A stretch of DNA of 64,000 bases from assembly GCF_001418335.1 (NCBI RefSeq), contig NZ_LIPP01000005.1:36357-100356 (forward strand), read 5' to 3'. The notes under the pieces were generated by a model that worked only from the letters and a program-made list of their open reading frames with translations, did not search any database and was not told the DNA's origin. The DNA comes from Streptomyces aurantiacus. Lineage in GTDB: Bacteria; Actinomycetota; Actinomycetes; Streptomycetales; Streptomycetaceae. Each line of letters begins with the position of its first letter. Positions within the stretch are counted from its first letter, which is position 1. Shown here piece after piece: positions 1 through 9,531 of this stretch. Both the position numbers and the translations under genes were made by a program.

Positions 1-639
1 GGTGCCAGCGCCGACCGACCGCCGGGGGTCTCGATGTCCGCGGGCCAGGAGTGGGGAGCACTCGAACCCGACCGGCTCGGCGAGTACTTGGTCGCGGTAC
101 GCCTCCGGGACCGGCCGCAGGTGCTCGATGGGCCGCTCGCCGCCGCCACCGATCTGCAACTCCACCGTGCCTTTCACGTGCTGGCCAGAGCGGGCGTCGA
201 CCACGATTCAGCGCGGACCCTCATGCGTGCCCAGGTTACCGGTCAGCTCGCGCGTATCGGCCCTGTCGTCCTGGCGGTCATCATGGAGACGGAGGAACCT
301 GCTTATCTCATCGAGGTCATGGAGGAGGCCATTGCCCGCGCAGCCGACGATGCGCAGACTCTTGCATCGCTTGCGGACTGGTTCCCTGTCCAAGCCCCAG
401 CTGTTCCTGTTCTGGCGGAGCAGGTCACCCGCCTAGAGAGAACCGTTTACCAGCGCCTTCTCGCAGGCGGCCACACCGCCGTCCGTGAGAACCTGGCTGG
501 GGCTCTGCGCCGGTACGCAGAGTGCCTTTTTGCACTGGGCCGAACCAACGAGGCCCTGAAAATACAGTCCGAAGCCGTCGCCCTGTACCGGGAACTCAGC
601 GCGGAACAACAGGAGGAGGGGAGCGGCGGCCATGCCTGA
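1..639 (+). CDS. C-terminal part of a STAND/TPR-type regulatory protein (5' end outside window)
   Basis: The frame is open from the first base, so the gene starts left of the window; the ATG at 34 is probably internal. The visible 212 residues are helical. They start with a segment of the kind (EPDRLGEYLV, near residue 20 of the visible part) that follows the NTPase core in actinobacterial STAND/NB-ARC proteins, and end in TPR-like helices (ALGRTNEALKIQSEAVALY). No P-loop is visible because that part lies outside. The stop (637-639) overlaps the start of the TPR-CHAT gene by 8 nt, so the two are translationally coupled. A STAND sensor feeding a CHAT protease is a plausible reading, but the NTPase half must be seen to confirm it. 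Confidence 0.6.
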   Translation, partial: GASADRPPGVSMSAGQEWGALEPDRLGEYLVAVRLRDRPQVLDGPLAAATDLQLHRAFHVLARAGVDHDSARTLMRAQVTGQLARIGPVVLAVIMETEEPAYLIEVMEEAIARAADDAQTLASLADWFPVQAPAVPVLAEQVTRLERTVYQRLLAGGHTAVRENLAGALRRYAECLFALGRTNEALKIQSEAVALYRELSAEQQEEGSGGHA

Positions 640-3600
640 GTCTCCCTACCGCTTGGAACTCGCCGAGAGTCTTACGGAGCAGGCAGCTCGGTTGCTTTCC
701 TTGGGCCGCCACGTGGACGCTCTGCAAGCATCGGTCGAGGCGTGCGCAACGTACGAGAGCTTGATGGTTGACGACGGTCCGCGCTCGTTCGGTCAGGTGA
801 AGTCGGCGGCGAAGTCCTTCACCATCCAAGTACTGATCCGTGCTGAGCTCACGGGGGTACGAAGTACCCGCACGTACGCGCGGCAAGCCCTTGATGCCTG
901 GAACCGCGTGGTCTTGCCCGGTAGTTCGCAAACCAGTCCTGTTGACGAGGCTCGCTTCCTGCACGTGATCGGGGCGCTGCACGTCTTGCTCGACGAGAGC
1001 GGTGATGCTGCACGGAGGGCGGCGGCGGCGATCCGTCGCCTTCCGTCCAGCCGGTCACGGGGCGCGGTGGTCTCCGAACTGCGGCTTGCTGGACGGGCGT
1101 CGACGACGCTCGCTGTGGCACTGAGCCGGGATAGCGCGCGATCCGAGGCGGTGCAGGCTGCCGAAGACGCGGTGGACTACTTCCGCCAGGCGGGATCGGC
1201 CTGGAGCCAAGGCGGGCAGGACGGTGACGAGCGCCCTGTGCCGGAGGATGAGGCCGCTGCGGTCAAGGCACTGGCACGGCTGAGAACCGAGGAAGGCTAC
1301 GGCAGTATCTCCTCCAGTCTGGTCCTGCCCGGCGTCAGGTCCACCGTTGAGGAGATCAGCGATCGCGCGGACGTCTCTGGTGTCACTCACGAGGACTCTG
1401 TCCGGCTCCACCGCCACCTCGCTCACGAGCAGCCCGACCCGTCGTCCCTGCTGTCATTGCTTAATGCCCTGAGCATCGACGTAGCCAAGCGGTCGCGAAC
1501 GGACGGTCCCGCGGCCCTCGGCCCGAGGTTGGCGGAGGTCCTCAACATCGCCCAGCGTCTACTCCAACTCGACTCCCCCTCCTCTCACGCCCATGTTGTC
1601 CGCACGCTGGTCGAGTTGTGCGACGTGTTCTTGGAAGGACTCGACGGTCCCCAAAGAGAGGCCAATCTCGACCACTGCACAGCGCTGCTGGAGCTCGCCG
1701 TGACGAGCATGACCGGACCGCAGGGCGCGCTTTCGCGTGCGGCGCTGCAGGTACGGCTGGCGTTCGTGCTGCTGACACGGTTCTCGGAGCGGTCGTCCTC
1801 GTCGGACCTCGAACATGCCATCAGCGTTCTCCGCGATGTCGCGGTGCGAGCACATGAAGAACCAGAGTCACGTCAGGCAGCTGTGTCCTTGCTCGCGCGG
1901 GCGCTGTTGCTGCACTACAACCGCACTGCCGACGCCGAGGTGCTCAACGAAGCAATAGCGGTCGGTGTCGAGGCCGCACGATCAGCCGACCCGAGTGATG
2001 CCATGATGAACACCGCCCTGTCGAACCTGAGCGCAAGCCTGCTGCAACGCTACGAGCGCTTTGGTTCCCAGGAGGATCTGAACGCGGCGGTCGACCTGGC
2101 GCGGCGTTCCCTGAACGCGGCCGGACCAGAGTCGGCCGGTCGCGTTCAGGCACTCGTGCAGTTGAGCACCCTACTGCGCGTCTACTACCGCGACGTCGGT
2201 CACCGCGAAGCGTTGGATGAGTCCATCGACACCGCCCGTCGCGCACTCGCCGAACAGTCGAGCTCGGCCGACAATCTGGGCGACGCCGCTGCCCTGCTTG
2301 CGGGCTTGTTGCAGATAAGGCACGAAGATTACGGTGCTCCTGACGACACATCTGACCTCGATGAAGCAGTCCACCTGTGCGAGGCCGCCCTGGCCAGTGC
2401 TGACGGTTCTCGCCAAGGCGTGCTCCTCGGCCAGCTGGCCAGAGTCCTACTGCAGCGGTCAGCCGGGGCCTCCCGGGCTGAGGACATCCAGCGCGCCGTG
2501 GACGCCAGTCGCGGAGCGCTGGAGCGTATTCCGCCAGGCAATAGCTCGGACAGAGTTGTCGTCCTCACCTTGCTCAGCGCAGGGCTCGTCGCCACCTTCC
2601 GTCACTTCGGCGATCTCCACAGCCTCGACAGCGCAGTCGAAGCGGCGGAGGAGGCCGCAGCCGAGTCTGTACAGGACCGAGCCGCGAGAGTGTCGGCGCT
2701 TGGTGTACTCGTCAATGCCCTTCTTACGCGGGCCGCAGCCGAAGGACATACCAGTGCGAGTCGAGTCCGCATGGACCTGGACCGTGCGACGGCGGCGTGC
2801 CATGCCGCTCTTCGGATCGTGCCGAAGGATCACCCGGCACAACAGGCATTCCTGAAAGCGCAGGACCGCACAGCCGACCTGCGGGTGCGGCAGGAGCGAG
2901 AGTCAGGAGTCGACTGGCAGGCTCTGGTACTGGAGTACGAGCAGACCGGCTCAGCAGCGGCCTACGCCGAAGCCGTTGTAATTCTCGGCGGCGCCGTCGC
3001 CGACGAGGCGTCACTTCCGGTGGACCGGCTACGCGCTGCCGAGCGGTGGGGACGCTTGGCGACACAGGCGGGCGACCACCGGGAGGCGCTCACCGCCTAC
3101 ACGAGGGCAATTACACTCCTACGCCTAGTACTGCTTTCCTCTCCCGGACGCCAACCCTGGCCGGATGAAGCGGGCTACGGCGACATCGTGGGCAGCCTGG
3201 TGAATGACGCCGCCGCAAGCGCCCTTTCGGCCGGACAACCGGAGCAAGCCGCCGTCCTACTGGAGGGTGGGCGCGCAGCGCTGTTCGCGCACTCTCCGGG
3301 GCCGGATCAGGCGTGGGAGCGCATTCGTTCAGTGAGGCCGGAGCTCGCCGAAAGACTGGAAGCTGTGAGCCGTCGAGTGGCCGACCCGGGAACATCACAG
3401 ACCGAGCGGCGACACCTCGGATCTGAGTGGGACAACTGTGTCCAGAGGATTCGTGAGCTTCCCGGACTGAAGCGCCTCCTGGCCCTTCCAGAGATGGCAG
3501 ACCTCACCGCGCAGGCGCACGAGGGTCCGCTGGTCATGGTGAACGTCAGCCGTCACCGCTGCGACGCTCTCGTCGTGACAGAGCATGGGGTGCACACGGT

Positions 3601-4624
3601 GCCGCTTCCTCTGATGCGCTACGAGGATCTCGTCGAAAACCTCGCCCGTTTCCAGTCTGTTCTGAACCCGGCCTACGCGCCGCTGTCCGACAGCCTCAGC
3701 GGCGAAGAGACGCTGATCGGCGTTCTCGACTGGCTATGGGCGGCGGTTGCGGAGCCTGTTCTGTCCTCCCTCGGCCTCCCGCCCGCCCTGTCCCAGGACA
3801 CCCGGCCGCCGCGTGTCTGGTGGATGCCCACCGGGCCATTGAGCCTGCTCCCGGTTCATGCCGCCCAGGCTCGCAAAGCCCGCAGGCAACACGTGGCGGC
3901 TGACGGCTCGAGCCTGAGCGCTTTCGAAAGCGTCTGCTCTTCCTACGCGACCACGATCGGTGCTTTGGCAGCAGCACGTGAAGGCGTCGCGGTCGAGGAT
4001 TCGTCCCAGCTACGCGGGCTCGTCATCGCGCCCGACGGGAGCACCCGCGTCGCAGCCCTCGCCCACGTGGCCAGGGAAGCCAGCCACGTCGCCGGCTACA
4101 TCGGTAGGTCGCGAGTCCTGTCAGGTGATGCGGCGACCATGGACGCGGTGAAGGCCCTCCTTCCCCAGGCATCGCTCCTGCACTTCGCGTGCCATGGGAC
4201 CGTCAACTCCGGCTTCCCTCGAACCGGTGGAGTCGAACTCGCCAACGGCTTCCTCAGCACCACAAGCCTGCGGGAGGCGCGGTCTGAACAGCACCAGTTC
4301 ATCTTCGTCTCAGCATGCCACTCGTCGACACGAGACCCAGCCAGCGGGCTCTTCGGTATGGACGCCCACCCGGCCTGGGAGCCAGTGAATCTTCCCGCAG
4401 CGTTGCACCTCGCCGGCTACCGACACGCGCTCGGAACCCTGTGGGAAGTCCAGGACCGCACGCACGCCGACGTTGCGGAGTACTTCTATAAGGCTCTCGG
4501 AGTGCGGGGCCGAGTGGACCCGGACCTTTCGGCACAGGCACTCTGGCAGGCGCTGCGCCGGGTGCGGGACCGTTACCCCCACATTCCGTCCCTTTGGGCG
4601 GCTCACATCCACCTTGGCCCCTGA
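632..4624 (+). CDS. TPR-repeat protein with C-terminal CHAT (caspase-like) protease domain
   Basis: This is a 1330-aa protein. About 1000 residues of repeated helical pairs (TPR-type, rich in Ala/Leu/Arg, for example around residues 330-760) precede a C-terminal CHAT domain (about 1000-1330). The His/Cys dyad of CHAT peptidases is visible: FACHG with H1188 and SACHS with C1229. CHAT domains belong to the caspase/separase clan and are often found in bacterial defence and programmed-death modules, where an activated sensor releases proteolysis. The ATG at 632 lies inside the upstream stop region, so it is expressed together with the STAND-like gene. The protein is full length with no frame lesion and no signal peptide, so a cytoplasmic location is expected. 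The substrate is unknown; candidates would be neighbouring gene products or host factors. Confidence 0.8.
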   Translation: MPESPYRLELAESLTEQAARLLSLGRHVDALQASVEACATYESLMVDDGPRSFGQVKSAAKSFTIQVLIRAELTGVRSTRTYARQALDAWNRVVLPGSSQTSPVDEARFLHVIGALHVLLDESGDAARRAAAAIRRLPSSRSRGAVVSELRLAGRASTTLAVALSRDSARSEAVQAAEDAVDYFRQAGSAWSQGGQDGDERPVPEDEAAAVKALARLRTEEGYGSISSSLVLPGVRSTVEEISDRADVSGVTHEDSVRLHRHLAHEQPDPSSLLSLLNALSIDVAKRSRTDGPAALGPRLAEVLNIAQRLLQLDSPSSHAHVVRTLVELCDVFLEGLDGPQREANLDHCTALLELAVTSMTGPQGALSRAALQVRLAFVLLTRFSERSSSSDLEHAISVLRDVAVRAHEEPESRQAAVSLLARALLLHYNRTADAEVLNEAIAVGVEAARSADPSDAMMNTALSNLSASLLQRYERFGSQEDLNAAVDLARRSLNAAGPESAGRVQALVQLSTLLRVYYRDVGHREALDESIDTARRALAEQSSSADNLGDAAALLAGLLQIRHEDYGAPDDTSDLDEAVHLCEAALASADGSRQGVLLGQLARVLLQRSAGASRAEDIQRAVDASRGALERIPPGNSSDRVVVLTLLSAGLVATFRHFGDLHSLDSAVEAAEEAAAESVQDRAARVSALGVLVNALLTRAAAEGHTSASRVRMDLDRATAACHAALRIVPKDHPAQQAFLKAQDRTADLRVRQERESGVDWQALVLEYEQTGSAAAYAEAVVILGGAVADEASLPVDRLRAAERWGRLATQAGDHREALTAYTRAITLLRLVLLSSPGRQPWPDEAGYGDIVGSLVNDAAASALSAGQPEQAAVLLEGGRAALFAHSPGPDQAWERIRSVRPELAERLEAVSRRVADPGTSQTERRHLGSEWDNCVQRIRELPGLKRLLALPEMADLTAQAHEGPLVMVNVSRHRCDALVVTEHGVHTVPLPLMRYEDLVENLARFQSVLNPAYAPLSDSLSGEETLIGVLDWLWAAVAEPVLSSLGLPPALSQDTRPPRVWWMPTGPLSLLPVHAAQARKARRQHVAADGSSLSAFESVCSSYATTIGALAAAREGVAVEDSSQLRGLVIAPDGSTRVAALAHVAREASHVAGYIGRSRVLSGDAATMDAVKALLPQASLLHFACHGTVNSGFPRTGGVELANGFLSTTSLREARSEQHQFIFVSACHSSTRDPASGLFGMDAHPAWEPVNLPAALHLAGYRHALGTLWEVQDRTHADVAEYFYKALGVRGRVDPDLSAQALWQALRRVRDRYPHIPSLWAAHIHLGP

Positions 4625-5043
4625 CCGCCCGGGTTGCCCAGCCTACAAAACCATCGAGGCCTGATTCCGCAACCATCACGCCGAAGCGCTCACCAAACGT
4701 GGGTGGCGCCCCACCGAGTGTCACCCAGCGGGATACAACCCGAGATCCGGGGCGGTCTTCCGCTGAGGAGCCTCCCAAAAGGGTGGACAAGGGTGCGCCG
4801 ATCTGAGGCCAGCTGAGCAAGTTTTGGCGCGAAGTCGACTTTGGCAACACCGCGTCGCAGCCGTCGAGCGTGCACCGCTTCATGTTGCTGCGTGTCACCT
4901 CTCAGGAGGTTCACAAGCACGATCCGAGAACTGGACCTGACCTGCAGCGATCAGGCGAGCGTTTTCGAATCGATGTGTGTGCGTTCCGGAGTGATCTCCT
5001 GGCAACCCGCTGACCTGCAGCGACGGAGTTTGCGACAAGCCCT
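4625..5043. other. Intergenic region with no supported gene
   Basis: This 419-nt gap between the CHAT gene and the transposase remnant contains no convincing gene on either strand. It holds a 14-bp direct repeat (listed separately) close to the broken end of the ISAs1-type remnant, so part of it may be residual IS DNA. Confidence 0.5.
4937..5023. repeat. 14-bp direct repeat CTGACCTGCAGCGA (two copies, 73 nt apart start to start)
   Basis: Identical copies lie at 4937-4950 and 5010-5023, just outside the truncated 3' end of the ISAs1-type transposase. They could be the scar of a recombination or deletion that removed the rest of the element. No function is implied by the sequence alone. Confidence 0.5.
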
Positions 5044-5550
5044 CTAGCGCTGGGCCAGGACGGTGCCGGTGTGGTCCATCGCGGCGAGCAGGGTGACGTA
5101 CGTGGTGGTGGCGGTGCGCGAACCGCGCAGGGCTTTCCCGTCGACCGCGATCGTATGCAGTCCGGGCCGGGGCGGAGCGGGCGGCAAAGAACGCTTATAT
5201 CGCCCCGGTCCAGGGCGTCGCCGTCGAACTGGACGAGACGCCGTCGCAGAGTGTGGGACGTGGACACAGACCGTGCCGGTCAGTGGGTCGGTGAGGAAAC
5301 CGAGAACCCCAGCAGGCCCACGCCGGTGCATCGCTGACCCACTCGGTGATCGCGGTGAGCGAGGGGGCGTCGGCCAGAACGTTCGCCGCTGCCGCAGTCA
5401 CCAGCGCCGACAGCGGATAGCGGCATCCGCGAAGGGCGGGGGCAGGCTCAGGGAGCCCGACAGGCGGACCGCGTCCGTCAGCGGAGCCGGAGCAGAAGCT
5501 CGGACCGGTTGGTCCTGCGGGGCGGGCATGAGGTGCAGGTGTGGACTCAT
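5044..5550 (-). pseudogene. Truncated, frameshifted ISAs1-family transposase
   Basis: Read on the minus strand from the ATG at 5550, three fragments in different frames are all recognisable as the N-terminal half of an ISAs1-type transposase: the SLTAITEWVSDAP segment, the QFDGDALDR segment, and the IAVDGKALRGS segment that carries the first catalytic Asp. The frame then ends at a TAG after TGTVLAQR. The family protein is about 370-400 aa; only about 170 residues remain, with at least two frame changes. It is a dead IS remnant and not expected to be active. Confidence 0.75.
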
Positions 5551-5600
5551 TAAGCGCTCACGGGACTTCGACACTCACATGATCACTGAGACCGTATGTC

Positions 5601-6377
5601 AGAGGTCGTTTTCATCTTGAAGGCAGTTATGTGGGCAGGTTTGTTCCGCGTCTCAGTGTGTTGCTGGGGATTCTGCTGGGGCGGTTCTGCTGAGTGATTT
5701 TGGTGATGTGGCGGGTGGGGTCAGGGTCTGCTTGCGCCCGTCTCATTCCAGGACGCCCGGTTCTGTACCATGCTTCAACGTGGTGGGATGCGCGCCTGGG
5801 CGCACGCCCCCGGGCGGCGGTATCCCCAGGTCATGACGGAACGTCGTGCGTATCCAAGTGACCTGTCCGATGCGCGCTGGGAGCTGATTGAGCCGGTGCT
5901 GTCCGCGTGGCGTTTCGAGCGCCGCGGCCGGGCCCTGGACTTCGGCCGGCCGCCCCGGCACGACCTGCGCGAGATCATGAACGCGATCCTGTACGTGGAT
6001 CGCACCGGCTGTCAGTGGGCCTACCTCCCGCACGACTTCCCGCCGCACCAGAGCGTCTACGGCTACTTCGCCCGATGACAGAAAGACGGCGTGTTCGCCC
6101 AGCTCAACGGCCTGCTGCGGGAGTTGGTGCGTCAACAGAAGGGCAAGAACCGTGAGCCCTCGGCCTGTGTGATCGACGCGCAGAGCGTGAAGACCTCCAC
6201 GTCCGTGCCCGCGAAGAGCCAGGGCATCGACGCGGGCAAGAAGATCGTGGGCCGCCTCGCTATGACCGACCTCATGACCCGACGCCTCACCGGCGAGAGC
6301 ACCGTCTCCTGGCGCGACCCGACACCAGCACATCAAAGTTGCATTTCGGTATAAAACAACAGGACGAAACGACCTCT
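5601..6377 (+). mobile_element. Internally deleted IS5-family element with both terminal inverted repeats
   Basis: The ends match as an inverted repeat: AGAGGTCGTTT at 5601-5611, and its complement ending at 6377. Between them is an IS5-type transposase in which the N-terminal part (through GKKIVGR) is joined directly to a typical C-terminal tail (MTRRLTGEST). The central DDE catalytic region has therefore been deleted while both ends are kept. The 777-bp element could in principle still move if a related transposase were supplied. No clear target-site duplication is visible. Confidence 0.55.
5833..6354 (+). pseudogene. IS5-family transposase, nonsense mutation and internal deletion
   Basis: The likely start is the ATG at 5833 ([16 protein letters not shown], typical of Streptomyces IS5 transposases). 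An in-frame TGA at 6076-6078 follows YFAR, where relatives usually have Trp, so TGG to TGA is likely. The reading frame resumes with QKDGVFAQLNGLLREL and then QSVKTSTSVPAK. After KKIVGR the sequence jumps to a C-terminal tail, losing most of the DDE core. The product cannot be an active transposase. Confidence 0.75.
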
Positions 6378-6565
6378 TAGTCCGGCCCGGGCGGCGTCCG
6401 GGGTGCTGCGCCTGTGGGTGGTTTGTCGCGTGGACGGGCGCCGGCCGTGGTGCACCAGCATGGACGTGGTCCCCGACCAGGATGTCCTCGTCACCATTGG
6501 GTAAGTGGCCGGCTCGGACGGTGGCGACTGCTTGGCAGCGCAGCATCGCCCGGCTGGCCCATGGT
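6378..6565. other. Short intergenic stretch, no supported gene
   Basis: GC-rich sequence lies between the IS5 remnant and the small minus-strand gene. Open frames exist on the minus strand but resemble no family I recognise and lack a ribosome binding site. Confidence 0.4.
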
Positions 6566-6796
6566 CTAGCAGGCTTCGGCAGTTCCGCCCTCGGGCCTGA
6601 AGAAGGCAACGACGGTCCTGCGCAGCTGTGTAGCCACCTTGCGGGCGTCGCGTAGATGATTGCGTGCTGCTTCGGCCTCCTTGTACGTCTTGGTCACCCC
6701 GCGCAGCGTTCTCGTCACCTTCTCACTGAACTGGGCGAGACGCTCGAGAAGCTCGATGCAAGAGGACACGATGGAGGGGCGGGGTTCTGTGGCCAT
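6566..6796 (-). CDS. Small hypothetical protein (76 aa)
   Basis: The reading frame runs from the ATG at 6796 to the TAG at 6566. The product is a basic, helical 76-aa protein with a probable coiled coil (about residues 14-60, ELLERLAQFSEKV and KEAEAARNHLRDARK). It lies downstream of the recombinase gene on the same strand but beyond a hairpin terminator. No strong Shine-Dalgarno sequence is visible. I do not recognise a family; it may be a small accessory gene of the element or a chance frame. Confidence 0.4.
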   Translation of the reverse strand: MATEPRPSIVSSCIELLERLAQFSEKVTRTLRGVTKTYKEAEAARNHLRDARKVATQLRRTVVAFFRPEGGTAEAC

Positions 6797-6851
6797 GTGA
6801 TCAGTCTTATCGCTCGTTGGGCGTCTTGTCCGAGCATTGCGTAATGAGATG

Positions 6852-6886
6852 CCTTCACCCCTGTCCGGCGCGGACAAGGGTGAAGG
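6852..6886 (-). terminator. Hairpin terminator downstream of the recombinase gene
   Basis: Two 16-nt arms (6852-6867 and 6871-6886) with a 3-nt loop pair fully in the minus-strand transcript, with one G-U wobble. It starts 5 nt past the recombinase stop codon, the expected place for its intrinsic terminator. Confidence 0.75.
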
Positions 6887-6891
6887 AACGT

Positions 6892-8004
6892 TCATGTGGT
6901 GATGGTGAGCGGGTTTTCCATGCGTTTCCAGGCTCCGAGGACGGCCTTGTGGGCGTCCGGCTGGAGGTGGGCGTAGCCCTGGGTGGTCTGGAAGCTCTCG
7001 TGGCCGAGGAGGTGCTGGACCTCGTAGAGCGAGACTCCCTTCTGGACGAACCACGAGGCGCAGGTGTGGCGCATGGAGTGCGGGACGGGCTGCAGCTCGC
7101 CGTCGTCGCCGAAGCAGTAGGCGGCCTCGACGGCGGGCCACCAGGTCTGGCGGCGCCAGTTGCTGTCGGCGAGCAGGCGCCCGGAGCGGCCTTTGGTGAT
7201 GGTGGTGAATACCACCGCGTCGCGGTCGAGCCGGTGGATGTGGCGTTCGAACGCTTCCAGGATGTGGGGCGGGAGCGGGACCTCCCGGCGGCTCTTGGAG
7301 CTCTTGGGGTATTCCTTGATGCCGCTTTTGGTGTTGACCTCCACCACGAACAGGCGCGAGCGGCGCACGTCGATGCGGTGGCGGTGCAGGCCGGAGAGTT
7401 CTCCCCAGCGCAGTCCGGTGTAGAAGCCGAGCAGGCACATCGTGCGCCAGGCGGGGGCGAGTTGGTCGAGGATGCTCTGCGCCTGGTCGGGCGTGAACCA
7501 CTGCGGCGGTTTGACGGCGATGGGCGGCAGATCGATGCTGCGGCACGGGCTCACCGCGATCACATCGTCGTCGACCGCCGCGCGCATGATCGACGACGTC
7601 AGGTTGTAGGCCCGCTTGATCGCAGCAGGGCCTGCACCCTTGTCGACCAGGGAACGGATCCAACTCTGGACGTCCATGCGGGTGATGGCCCGCATCTCCC
7701 AGTCCGCCCAGTGGGGCATGACGTGGTTCTTGATGCTGGACGCGTCGCCACGCAGGGTGTGGGGTTCGACGATGCGGGCGTCCCACCATCGGTCGTGCCA
7801 CTCCCGGAACGCGATTTCCCCGGCCCGCGGGTCGCGCACGGTTCCACGGGCGAACTGGGTCTCCAACTCGATGCCCCAGGCCCGCGCCTGGGTCTTGAGG
7901 GGGAAGGACTCGCTGAACCGGTCGCCGGCCCGGTTGCGTACGGTCGCCTGCCACCGACCGGACTTCAATTTACGCAGGTACGTGGTACTGCTCCTTGCCG
8001 GCAC
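6892..8004 (-). CDS. Phage-type tyrosine recombinase / integrase (5' end probably replaced)
   Basis: The 370-aa frame has an N-terminal arm/SAM-like domain (about 10-150) and a C-terminal catalytic domain. The tyrosine recombinase residues are visible: Arg in GFYTGLRWGELSGL, HxxR in HSMRHTCASWF, His in LLGHES and the nucleophile Tyr in QGYAHL. The only start available, a GTG at 8002-8004, lies in DNA that belongs to the methyltransferase on the other strand and has no Shine-Dalgarno sequence. The native start therefore appears to be lost at a rearrangement junction near 7985-7999. The protein may be shortened by only a few residues but badly expressed. It probably once integrated the element now dispersed around it. 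Confidence 0.7.
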   Translation of the reverse strand: MPARSSTTYLRKLKSGRWQATVRNRAGDRFSESFPLKTQARAWGIELETQFARGTVRDPRAGEIAFREWHDRWWDARIVEPHTLRGDASSIKNHVMPHWADWEMRAITRMDVQSWIRSLVDKGAGPAAIKRAYNLTSSIMRAAVDDDVIAVSPCRSIDLPPIAVKPPQWFTPDQAQSILDQLAPAWRTMCLLGFYTGLRWGELSGLHRHRIDVRRSRLFVVEVNTKSGIKEYPKSSKSRREVPLPPHILEAFERHIHRLDRDAVVFTTITKGRSGRLLADSNWRRQTWWPAVEAAYCFGDDGELQPVPHSMRHTCASWFVQKGVSLYEVQHLLGHESFQTTQGYAHLQPDAHKAVLGAWKRMENPLTITT

Positions 8005-8923
8005 CGGCTACAACGCCGCTCTGCTCAAGCACCTCACCGGGAAGTCCGGGCAGGTCACCACGTGCGACATCGATCCCGACGTGACCGCCTACACCCGCCG
8101 GATGCTCGACGCGAACGGATGTGAGGACGTTCGCGTGGTCACGAGGGACGGCGCCCTCGGCGCCTCACGGTTCAGCCCCTACGACCGAATGATCGCCACG
8201 GTCGGCATGTGGGACCTCCCCGGTGCCTGGTGGGATCAGCTCGCCGTCGGCGGACGCCTCGTGGTCCCCCTGCGATGGCGCGGGCTCTCCAGGGCCGTGG
8301 CCTTCCAGCGTGAGGAGAAGGTGATGCGGTCCGACTCCGTCAAGATGTGCGGCTTCCTCCCGGTGATCGGTCAGGACGGGGAGCGGAACGACTACATCGA
8401 CGACGACCGGCTCGTCAGGCTCTACTGGGACGAGGACCAGTCCATCGCCCTGGACCTCCTGCACGACGTCCTCACCCGACCGAAGTCGCTCGCTTGGACC
8501 GACGAGACGGTCGGCCGTGTTGAGTCGTTCGACGGCGTCTGGCTACGGCTGAGCGCCACGGAGCGGACAACCTGCCGCATCACCGCGAAGCCCGCCGCGG
8601 TGGAGGCCGATATTCACCGTCCCGCCTCACCCGCCCTGAGCCCTGCCCTCGTCGAGGCCGACTCCATCGCCTACCTCACTCTGGAGCGGACCACCGAAGG
8701 CCCGGAAGCAGAACCCCAGTTCCGCCTGGGAGCCGTCGGCTACGGCGCGGCCGGCGCCGATCTCGCCGAGCGGATCTGCGCGCAAATCCGCGCCTGGAGC
8801 CCGGCCCGGACCGCCGAACCCGTGGTCACGGCCTACCCCGCGGACACACCGGACAGCGACCTCGCCGACGGAGCCGTGATCGACCGGCCCTCCGTGCGGC
8901 TCGTCATCGCCTACGGACCCTGA
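7985..8923 (+). pseudogene. 5'-truncated SAM methyltransferase (protein-L-isoaspartate methyltransferase-like; RiPP 'FxLD system' type)
   Basis: The recognisable protein starts in the middle of SAM-binding motif I (AGTGYNAALLKHLTG). It continues with CDIDPDV (motif II), a methyltransferase core up to about 8300, and then a long C-terminal extension ending at the TGA at 8923. This layout resembles the large PCMT-like methyltransferases of FxLD-type lanthipeptide clusters. About 70-100 N-terminal residues are missing: upstream DNA is the oppositely oriented integrase. The gene is thus truncated at the junction and cannot make a functional enzyme, although the rest of the frame is intact. The FxLD assignment is from memory of the family and less sure than the methyltransferase call. 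Confidence 0.7.
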
Positions 8924-8938
8924 TGGCCTGACGCACGC

Positions 8939-8970
8939 GGGCGTGGCCGTTGACAGGTGCGGCCACGCCC
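8939..8970 (+). terminator. Hairpin terminator after the methyltransferase remnant
   Basis: A perfect 11-bp stem, GGGCGTGGCCG (8939-8949) with its complement at 8960-8970, encloses a 10-nt loop. It lies 16 nt after the stop codon. Confidence 0.8.
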
Positions 8971-9531
8971 ACTGAAACGAGAACAGCGCTGCGTCGGAGC
9001 ATGGTGGTCACCCCTCCGCGCGGTTCGCCTCACAGTCGGTGCACCGCCGCACTGCCCGTCGCCTCGGATTGCCTACTGATCGTAAGTACGTCATGAACTG
9101 GAATCTTTAAGGCAGATCTTTGACAATGGCCATATAGATTTGTTTCATCCTGCAATTAACATTTCCATGATCGGGATTCGAAAGAGCTTTGCGCCAAGCG
9201 CTGCTGGTGGACCGAATTTGCTTGAACCGAAGGCAGCCGCAGCATTCCGGCACCCTCTGCATGCCCACTCTCAGCGGATCTCTCCGGCTCTACCGCGTCA
9301 CCGATCCCAAACGGTTCGACAACCGCCGCCACCCCCTGGACCTCGAACCCCACACCGAGTGGGCGAACCGCTTCCAGGCACAGACCCTGCCGCCCGAGCG
9401 CACAGCCGCCTTCGGCTGACCTATGCAAGCCCCGTTGTGCCGCAGTCATCAGTCCCGGCTCTCCCTATAGGCGGCGGATCACGAGGGCTGTGGCCCGACG
9501 ACCCCACCCCCTGTCCTGAGGACTCACTTCC
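8971..9531. other. Intergenic region with an AT-rich segment; no firm gene
   Basis: A locally AT-rich stretch (about 9085-9190) may contain the promoter of the gene cluster that starts at 9532. A frame at 9261-9419 could encode a 52-aa peptide (starting MPTLSGSLRLYRVTD) but has no convincing ribosome binding site. I regard it as a possible gene remnant only. Confidence 0.4.

Noticed and set aside
6817..8124. Plus-strand frame across the integrase gene
   Set aside because: Shadow of the recombinase; the real plus-strand protein is the methyltransferase fragment starting near 7985 in a different frame.
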